Notes under the pieces: model-generated
Seen by the model: only the letters and a program-made list of their open reading frames with translations
Databases searched by the model: none
Told to the model about the DNA's origin: nothing
Shown: piece after piece, positions 6,065 through 9,939 of the stretch
Position numbering within the stretch: position 1 is the stretch's first letter
How the letters are laid out: every line of letters starts with the position of its first letter
Position numbers and translations under genes: made by a program
Origin: an uncultured Candidatus Saccharibacteria bacterium
GTDB lineage: Bacteria; Patescibacteriota; Saccharimonadia; Saccharimonadales; Saccharimonadaceae
DNA length: 11,247 bases
NCBI GenBank assembly: GCA_938038145.1
Contig: CALHQU010000001.1
Location: 1-11,247, forward strand
Reading direction: 5' to 3'

Positions 6065-6092
6065 AAAATACCCCGTCTCTATGGGGTATTTT
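6065..6092. terminator. Terminator at the end of trmD
   Basis: AAAATACCCC (6065-6074) and GGGGTATTTT (6083-6092) form a 10-bp stem with an 8-nt loop. The trmD stop codon (6081-6079) lies in the loop, so the last trmD codons make up one arm. Both strands have T-rich flanks, so it can act on trmD and on any plus-strand transcript. Confidence 0.8.
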
Positions 6093-6747
6093 TATTGGTC
6101 AATATCCGCGACTGTTCAGCGCGCCACTCGGCAATTTTTCCGTGATGTCCGCTCAGTAAAACATCCGGCACACGTAAACCCTTAAACTCCTCGGGTCGTG
6201 TATATTGTGGAAATTCCAACGTTTCTCCATCTGAAAAACTTTCAATTTCCGCAGACTTTTCGCCGCCCAAAACTCCAGGAATCAACCTAACAATAGAATC
6301 AATCATCATCATCGCCGCCAGCTCTCCGCCCGTCAGCACAAAATCGCCAATACTCCATTGCTCATCAACTAGTTCTAAAATTCGCTCATCAACACCCTCG
6401 TATCGCCCGCAAATAAATATCACACCCCTGTCATCATCGGCTTCTTTCTGGGCTTTGGCCTGCTTCCAGCGTTGACCGCGCGGACTCATTAGCACAACCT
6501 TTGCCGTTTCATCCTGAGATTTCGCAAATTCCACCGCTTTCCATAACGGCTCAATCATAAGAAGCATTCCGTCACCACCGCCATACGGCGTGTCATCCAC
6601 CTGACGCCGCGGCCCCAAACCAAACTCCCGCAAATTCACCGTCGTAAGCTCCACGATACCGTCTTTCTGAGCCTTCCACATCATGGAATTATTAAAAACT
6701 CCCGTTGTCATTTCTGGGAAAAGCGTAATAACTTGAAATTTTCTCAT
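6079..6747 (-). CDS. trmD: tRNA (guanine-N1)-methyltransferase TrmD
   Basis: TrmD methylates N1 of G37 next to the anticodon in tRNAs with G36G37, using S-adenosylmethionine and working as a dimer; this prevents +1 frameshifting. All SPOUT-family signatures are present: DDTPYGGGDGMLL (51-63), LMSPRGQ (86-92), FICGRYEGVDERI (111-123) and the trefoil-knot segment SIGDFVLTGGELAAMMMIDSIVRLIPGVLG (132-161, with the run interrupted only in this listing). SFSDG follows, with D173 as the likely catalytic aspartate, and then FPQYTRP...SGHHGKIAEWR. At 222 residues it is shorter than E. coli TrmD, mainly in the C-terminal domain. The ATG at 6747 has no Shine-Dalgarno and lies 7 nt after a -10 hexamer. 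Its usual partners rpsP and rimM are not adjacent; khpA lies 764 nt upstream beyond the plus-strand gene. Confidence 0.97.
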   Translation of the reverse strand: MRKFQVITLFPEMTTGVFNNSMMWKAQKDGIVELTTVNLREFGLGPRRQVDDTPYGGGDGMLLMIEPLWKAVEFAKSQDETAKVVLMSPRGQRWKQAKAQKEADDDRGVIFICGRYEGVDERILELVDEQWSIGDFVLTGGELAAMMMIDSIVRLIPGVLGGEKSAEIESFSDGETLEFPQYTRPEEFKGLRVPDVLLSGHHGKIAEWRAEQSRILTNKNTP

Positions 6748-6754
6748 CTGTTAC

Positions 6755-6783
6755 AGTGTAGCAAGTGTTGACTTTTTTGTCCA
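6755..6783 (-). promoter_or_regulatory. Promoter of trmD (near-leaderless)
   Basis: On the minus strand TGGACA (6783-6778; 5 of 6), a 17-nt spacer and TACACT (6760-6755) preceded by TGC (extended -10) are followed by 7 nt and the ATG. It is interleaved with the divergent promoter of the gene at 6854. Confidence 0.65.
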
Positions 6784-6796
6784 GGTATGATATGTA
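6768..6796 (+). promoter_or_regulatory. Promoter of the plus-strand unknown gene
   Basis: TTGACT (6768-6773; 5 of 6), a 17-nt spacer and TATGTA (6791-6796) preceded by TGA (extended -10) are a reasonable match. Its -35 lies inside the spacer of the trmD promoter, and the trmD -35 lies inside its own spacer. The -10 register is uncertain because the region is an AT-repeat (other registers: TATGAT, TATATT). Confidence 0.5.
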
Positions 6797-6803
6797 TATA
6801 TTA

Positions 6804-6827
6804 ACTTCTACTCAACCGAGTAGAAGT
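6804..6827 (+). promoter_or_regulatory. Leader hairpin of the plus-strand unknown gene
   Basis: A perfect 9-bp inverted repeat (ACTTCTACT at 6804-6812, AGTAGAAGT at 6819-6827) with a 6-nt loop CAACCG lies at or near the start of the predicted transcript. The ribosome binding region AGAGGAAG (6835-6842) follows, with the ATG at 6854. A hairpin here could stabilise the mRNA or bind a regulator; at DNA level it could be an operator. Confidence 0.6.
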
Positions 6828-6853
6828 AGCCCTTAGAGGAAGAGAGAGACGTC

Positions 6854-7303
6854 ATGTCTTGTATCACCGAGAAAAACACTAACTGGTCCGCGGAAGGTTC
6901 TAATCTCTCCATCAAAATGGAGGAGCACACTCTGGAAATAAACGCGTACACCATACCTCGTCGTGGTTACAAAAATCACATCGAGGACTTAGTACGGGAA
7001 CATCTCACCCCCTACTCCGACTCCGGAGATATTAACCGAATTGAAACTCTGAAGTCTGATTTCGATGAAGTTACCGGCTTCGCAGTCTACGCCGGAGACA
7101 CCATGGTGCTCAAGGTAGTACCACGGTCATGGAGTAAGGGGAAACCCGCCAAAACCGGAATAGGAGTCGAGATCTGGCCTGTTGTAGAACAGGTAACCGA
7201 ATCTAAGCGCCTTGCAAGCGCTTTCGAGATAATCGCCAAGCTAGACGAACCCTACGTCCTGTTCTGGGACGGAGGACATTGGTCGATTAAAAGGGTTTTC
7301 TAA
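6854..7303 (+). CDS. Protein of unknown function, accessory-looking gene
   Basis: I do not recognise this 149-residue protein. It has no membrane segment, signal peptide or obvious catalytic motif. A strand-rich N-terminus (residues 9-36) leads to a helix with IEDLVREHL (43-51). Then come an acidic stretch (54-72), strands GFAVYAG and TMVLKVVPRSW (75-93), a basic GKPAKTG turn, a strand-helix region (102-128) and an aromatic C-terminus YVLFWDGGHWSIKRVF. It is predicted soluble and cytosolic. The ATG at 6854 is supported by AGAGGAAG upstream, though the spacing is long (about 11 nt or more). By eye the codons are richer in G and C than those of neighbours, and it is the only protein gene on the plus strand between 3142 and the window end. 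It splits khpA from trmD. Recent acquisition is an inference; a real coding gene is likely given length and signals. Confidence 0.75.
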   Translation: MSCITEKNTNWSAEGSNLSIKMEEHTLEINAYTIPRRGYKNHIEDLVREHLTPYSDSGDINRIETLKSDFDEVTGFAVYAGDTMVLKVVPRSWSKGKPAKTGIGVEIWPVVEQVTESKRLASAFEIIAKLDEPYVLFWDGGHWSIKRVF

Positions 7304-7304
7304 C

Positions 7305-7378
7305 GCCCGCTGAGAAAATAGCTCGTTGAGACACCAAGTCTCAACTTGAGACTCGGCGGGCTATTTTCATGTCTTTTT
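7305..7378 (+). terminator. Complex terminator with mutually exclusive stems after the unknown gene
   Basis: Two outer stems compete. GCCCGCTGAG (7305-7314) pairs with CTCGGCGGGC (7352-7361, one wobble), and GAAAATAGC (7314-7322) pairs with GCTATTTTC (7360-7368). Inside, GTTGAGAC (7325-7332) pairs with GTCTCAAC (7338-7345), but the latter can also pair with TTGAGAC (7346-7352). T-rich sequence follows each outer stem (7362-7367 and 7371-7378). It ends the plus-strand transcript and may do more. Confidence 0.65.
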
Positions 7379-7394
7379 GCAGAAATTATTCCCC

Positions 7395-7503
7395 ACCAAA
7401 AAACCGCCCCAATAAGGACGGTTTTTTAGCACAAATAAGGCTCTCAATGGTTTCCCATTGTCTCGCATAGAGCTGTTCTCGCATAATGTCTGTGCTTGAA
7501 CTG
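7395..7503 (-). ncRNA. Candidate small structured RNA downstream of khpA
   Basis: On the minus strand an outer stem AGCACAGA (7496-7489) pairs with TTTGTGCT (7435-7428). It encloses a stem GCTCT/AGAGC (7473-7469, 7444-7440) and a hairpin CAATGG-GAAA-CCATTG (7460-7445) capped by a GNRA tetraloop on this strand only. The 9-mer TATGCGAGA occurs in both asymmetric internal loops (7485-7477 and 7469-7461). An intrinsic terminator follows directly. A TATAAT overlapping the khpA stop could start it near 7503, giving about 108 nt; otherwise it is a structured 3' UTR of khpA. No known RNA family was recognised. Confidence 0.5.
7398..7427 (-). terminator. Intrinsic terminator of khpA / candidate small RNA
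   Basis: On the minus strand CCGTCC (7421-7416) and GGGCGG (7409-7404) pair over a 6-nt loop. They are flanked by six A and six T, which extend the stem to 12 bp, and TTTTTT closes it. The single imperfect pair is a U-G wobble on the minus strand but a C-A mismatch on the plus strand, so it is better as a minus-strand terminator. Confidence 0.88.
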
Positions 7504-7509
7504 GTTTTA

Positions 7510-7539
7510 ATTATATATCAAGATCGTCGAGTTCTGCAA
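7510..7539 (-). promoter_or_regulatory. Possible promoter of the candidate small RNA
   Basis: A consensus TATAAT (7515-7510) overlaps the khpA stop codon. A weak TTGCAG (7539-7534) lies 18 nt upstream. Transcription would start near 7503, just before the outer stem of the structured RNA. Confidence 0.35.
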
Positions 7540-7900
7540 GCTCTTTTCTGGTGTTTTCTGCGTAAGATGATTCATTTTCCACAGCTTCATCTGTTGAGTT
7601 ATCCACAGAAGCATCACCGTTATAATCATTTTCTTCGCGTGCGCCAGAAAAACCATCATTGTTAACGATCTTCAAGTTATATCGAGCGTCATTCTTTGCG
7701 CCCAAAGCTCGCAGAAGTGTACGCAAGCTCTGTGCCGTACTGCCGCGCTTACCAATGACTCGACCCAAATCTGCCGGATTAACTGTCAATGTTAGTAAAA
7801 CGCCTTTTTCATCAATTGTTCGGTCTACTACGACATCTTCTGGATGTCCAACCAACGCCTTTACAGTATATTCTACAAACTGCTGATCTATTGTTGACAT
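7511..7900 (-). CDS. khpA: KH-domain RNA-binding protein KhpA-like, with acidic tail
   Basis: KhpA-type proteins are small single-KH RNA chaperones; in Firmicutes they partner with KhpB and affect cell division and sRNA biology. From the ATG at 7900 the protein has 129 residues. The KH domain fills about residues 1-80, with strand-helix MSTIDQQFVEYTVKALVGHP and the GxxG loop in LGRVIGKRGSTAQ. After it comes an acidic, Asn/Ser/Glu-rich tail of about 45 residues (DYNGDASVDNSTDEAVENES...ELDDLDI), absent from the roughly 75-80-residue classical form. The frame stays open upstream to 7963, but 7900 is chosen because a very strong Shine-Dalgarno (AGGAGGAGGGG) sits just before it. It follows rnc by 70 nt and has its own promoter. 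Confidence 0.88.
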   Translation of the reverse strand: MSTIDQQFVEYTVKALVGHPEDVVVDRTIDEKGVLLTLTVNPADLGRVIGKRGSTAQSLRTLLRALGAKNDARYNLKIVNNDGFSGAREENDYNGDASVDNSTDEAVENESSYAENTRKELAELDDLDI

Positions 7901-7934
7901 TCTGCCCCTCCTCCTGGAATTAAACTGTATTCTC

Positions 7935-7963
7935 ATTATACACGAGCAGTTTACGCCGTGCAA
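7935..7963 (-). promoter_or_regulatory. Promoter of khpA
   Basis: On the minus strand TTGCAC (7963-7958), a 17-nt spacer and a consensus TATAAT (7940-7935) predict a start near 7928. The leader is about 28 nt and contains the strong AGGAGGAGGGG ribosome binding site ahead of the ATG at 7900. It lies in the 70-nt gap after rnc. Confidence 0.6.
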
Positions 7964-7970
7964 ACTTTAA

Positions 7971-8687
7971 TTATTTCTCGCCAGATTCTTTATATTTAGC
8001 AATTGCAGCACGAGCAGCCTGCTGTTGAGCAACTTGCTTAGATGGACCAATGCCTCGCCCCATCATATTATCGCCAACAAAAACCCCAAGAGTAAAGACT
8101 TTGTCGTGGTCTGGACCCTCTTCGCTCAAGACTTTATATACCGGCGTTTGATTGTCAACTCGCTGAGAAATCTCCTGCAAATATGACTTCGGATCACGCC
8201 AACTGCCAGACTCCAAAATTCCGTCCAACTTAACAATTATATGCTTGTGAATAAAATCGCGAGCATCGTCAAAGCCACGCTCCAAATAAATTGCGCCGAT
8301 TACCGCCTCAAACGCATTAGCTAAAATCTGTAAATGCGCTCGCTCCGAGCCGTTCTTCTCGCCCTTTGACATACGAATCAGCGGACCATAGCCCAGCTTA
8401 TCACCAGCATCGCCAATACTTTCCGTTCGCACCAAAGCTGCCCGCCAAGCAGTCAAAATTCCCTCTGGCTCAGAAAAATGCGTAAACAAATATTCTGTTA
8501 CCGCCAATTCCAAAACCGCATCACCTAAAAATTCCAAGCGCTCATTGTGATGATGAACGGATTTTCGATGCTCATTCACATAGCTACGGTGAGTCAAAGC
8601 TGTAATCAGCAAATCCAAATTCGTAAATTCAAAACCTAATTTTTCGCGCGCAAAATCTTGATATGGCGCAGTATTCATTCCGTTCAT
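7971..8687 (-). CDS. rnc: Ribonuclease III
   Basis: RNase III cleaves double-stranded RNA, notably in rRNA precursors, as a Mg-dependent homodimer. The 238-residue protein has the normal layout. The nuclease domain (about 8-155) carries the signature NERLEFLGD (48-56, catalytic E52 and D56) and ILANAFEAVIGAIYLE (121-136). A double-stranded-RNA-binding domain (about 166-236) ends GPSKQVAQQQAARAAI. The second acidic pair, usually D..E (D114 and E117 in E. coli), is N124 and E127 here, so one metal-binding aspartate is replaced by asparagine. The ATG at 8687 directly abuts the NUDIX stop codon and has AGGAG 9 nt upstream. A second ATG three codons on is possible. It is translated as part of the nusB-NUDIX-rnc unit. 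Confidence 0.97.
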   Translation of the reverse strand: MNGMNTAPYQDFAREKLGFEFTNLDLLITALTHRSYVNEHRKSVHHHNERLEFLGDAVLELAVTEYLFTHFSEPEGILTAWRAALVRTESIGDAGDKLGYGPLIRMSKGEKNGSERAHLQILANAFEAVIGAIYLERGFDDARDFIHKHIIVKLDGILESGSWRDPKSYLQEISQRVDNQTPVYKVLSEEGPDHDKVFTLGVFVGDNMMGRGIGPSKQVAQQQAARAAIAKYKESGEK

Positions 8688-9185
8688 TTATAAGTTCTCC
8701 TGTCTAATTCGTTTCATCGCCAAAAGAATCAGCTTGCCAATATCTTCATATTCAACTTCATCCAACGCCTCATGAAAACTAAACCATTTAAGACCATTCA
8801 TCCACTCTTCCTTTTGGAGTTTCTCGTTAGGATCCAGCGCCTTAACTAGATAAACTTGCGTTGTCATCAATACCAATTTATCGATTCGACGATAACGAAA
8901 ATTCACCTTGCCCAGCCAGCCGTGCAGTTCAATTTTCTTCAGTCCAGTTTCCTCACCAATTTCCCTACGAGCCGTCACTTGAGCTGTTTCACCCGGCTCA
9001 ATATGCCCTTTCGGAATTGTCCAGCGGTCGCGAGCGTCTTGATATAGCAAAAACTCTGCCTCGCCCTTTTTATTACGACGAAAAATCACACCACCAGCAG
9101 TTGGCTCGCGTACAATTTCCTGAATCAATGGTTTCTTGCTGCCACCAAAATATTTTTTTATCTTATCAAAGTTGCTTGTTCTCAC
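8688..9185 (-). CDS. NUDIX hydrolase (MutT/Ap4A-hydrolase-like)
   Basis: NUDIX hydrolases split nucleoside diphosphates linked to another group. The full NUDIX box GX5EX7REUXEEXGU is present at residues 60-82 (G60-HIEPG-E66 ... R74-E75-I-G-E78-E79-x-G81-L). It is preceded by TAGGVIFRR and RWTIPKG, typical of the MutT/Ap4A-hydrolase-like group. With 165 residues the length is ordinary for a one-domain enzyme; the substrate cannot be told. The start is taken as the GTG at 9185, because GGAGGAG (9199-9193) lies exactly 7 nt before it. The frame stays open further upstream, but that part is nusB read in another frame. The gene overlaps the 3' end of nusB by 20 nt and abuts rnc, so the three are probably translationally coupled. 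Confidence 0.93.
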   Translation of the reverse strand: MRTSNFDKIKKYFGGSKKPLIQEIVREPTAGGVIFRRNKKGEAEFLLYQDARDRWTIPKGHIEPGETAQVTARREIGEETGLKKIELHGWLGKVNFRYRRIDKLVLMTTQVYLVKALDPNEKLQKEEWMNGLKWFSFHEALDEVEYEDIGKLILLAMKRIRQENL

Positions 9186-9624
9186 TGTCGGACTCCTCCA
9201 CGAGAGTACGGAGTGCCGTGCCAAGCACGCCATTCACAAACTTACCCGAGTTATCCGAACCGAACGCTTTCGCTAATTCTACCGCTTCGTTAATCACCAC
9301 TTTTGGCGGAACGGTATCTGCACAATATAGCAATTCATATAAACCAATTCTAAGTACCGCCCGATCAATTCGCGGCAACTGACTAATAGGCCATTCTGGC
9401 GCCAATGGTTGCAATTTCTCGTCCAATTGACTCTGCGTCGAAAGTACGCCGCTAATCAAATTATCGATAAATTCAATATCGTCAACCGATGATTTATATT
9501 CAGCCAAATTACGCTTTAAAATAGTCTTATAGTCAACATCGCTATCACCAACCTCTTTGCGAAATTCATGTTCATAAAGTGTTTGCAGTGCGACAATTCG
9601 TCCCAAATGACGGTTTGATGCCAT
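9166..9624 (-). CDS. nusB: Transcription antitermination factor NusB
   Basis: NusB binds boxA RNA with S10 (NusE) to form the antitermination complex needed for rRNA operon transcription. The 152-residue, all-helical protein carries the family landmarks. Near the N-terminus is GRIVALQTLYEHEF (residues 8-21). The central and C-terminal core reads PRIDRAVLRIGLYELLY, then VPPKVVINEAVELAKAFGSDNSGKFVNGVLGTALR. The ATG at 9624 has AGGA (in CAGGACG) 9 nt upstream. It follows rpmF by 24 nt, and its 3' end overlaps the NUDIX start, giving the co-directional unit rpmF-nusB-NUDIX-rnc. The stop is TGA, which supports the standard bacterial code. Confidence 0.96.
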   Translation of the reverse strand: MASNRHLGRIVALQTLYEHEFRKEVGDSDVDYKTILKRNLAEYKSSVDDIEFIDNLISGVLSTQSQLDEKLQPLAPEWPISQLPRIDRAVLRIGLYELLYCADTVPPKVVINEAVELAKAFGSDNSGKFVNGVLGTALRTLVEESDSENKQL

Positions 9625-9648
9625 TATTAAGCGTCCTGTTCGTAATTA

Positions 9649-9795
9649 TTATTTTGTTGTTTTACCAGTTTCACGCTTGGTCGTCTTCACCTTAACTGGT
9701 GAAGTTGCGTTAACACGACGTGCCAATTTTAATACCAAGTGGCTGCGACGAAGACCAGTTTTACGTGGACTACTCTGTTTCTTAGGTTGTGCCAT
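9649..9795 (-). CDS. rpmF: 50S ribosomal protein L32, short zinc-free form
   Basis: L32 is a small basic protein of the large ribosomal subunit. The 48-residue product begins MAQPKKQSSPRKTGLRRSHL, which fits the L32 N-terminal pattern (MAVPK...S..R...RRSH) and matches the RRSHxxL block of E. coli L32. The rest is basic (LARRVNATSPVKVKTTKRETGKTTK). It has no cysteines, so it is the C-minus form, and it lacks most of the C-terminal segment of the 56-57-residue protein. The ATG at 9795 is preceded by AGAGGAG at good spacing. It has a strong promoter of its own and leads the unit rpmF-nusB-NUDIX-rnc. The identity is clear from the N-terminal half and the context; the tail is divergent. Confidence 0.85.
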   Translation of the reverse strand: MAQPKKQSSPRKTGLRRSHLVLKLARRVNATSPVKVKTTKRETGKTTK

Positions 9796-9837
9796 AATTT
9801 ATTCTCCTCTTTTAGGTTGTCATAAAACTTACGTACC

Positions 9838-9866
9838 ATTATACCTTTTTTATTGGACAATCTCAA
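9838..9866 (-). promoter_or_regulatory. Promoter of the rpmF-nusB-NUDIX-rnc unit
   Basis: On the minus strand TTGAGA (9866-9861; 5 of 6), a 17-nt spacer and a consensus TATAAT (9843-9838) form the best sigma-70-type promoter in the window. The start near 9831 gives a leader of about 36 nt ending in AGAGGAG before the rpmF ATG. Confidence 0.75.
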
Positions 9867-9939
9867 GAGCTTGTACGTAAATTAGATAATGATACTAACT
9901 TTTTACAATAATAAAAGACAAATCGAGATAGATTATTTT

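Noticed and set aside
6804..7303. A type III toxin-antitoxin system (structured RNA plus a protein of about 150 aa)
   Set aside because: The leader has one hairpin and no tandem RNA repeats or separate terminator before the gene, and the protein shows no ToxN-like sequence that I recognise.
7297..7331. Resemblance to an integron attC site after the unknown gene (TTCTAACGCCCGC with the stop codon in TAAC, then GTTGAGA)
   Set aside because: The two would-be core sites are only about 21 nt apart and not complementary, no GTTRRRY lies at the far end of the fold, and no integrase gene or second cassette is visible.
7428..7496. SRP (4.5S) RNA or a known riboswitch
   Set aside because: The conserved SRP loop (GGAA tetraloop with its paired AGCAG and GUCAGG sides) is absent, and none of the riboswitch cores I know fits. 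The element lies after a gene, not before one.
7901..7963. khpA extended 21 residues upstream
   Set aside because: The extension covers the promoter and the Shine-Dalgarno, and its sequence (Cys/Arg-rich) does not look like a KH protein.
9186..9233. NUDIX protein extended 16 residues upstream
   Set aside because: GGAGGAG at ideal spacing marks the GTG at 9185. The upstream residues are nusB coding sequence in another frame and look unrelated to the family.
9672..9710. Inverted repeat of ACCAGTTTCACG/ACCTTAACTGGT type within rpmF
   Set aside because: It is a short, imperfect repeat in a basic, Lys/Thr-rich coding stretch and is explained by codon content.
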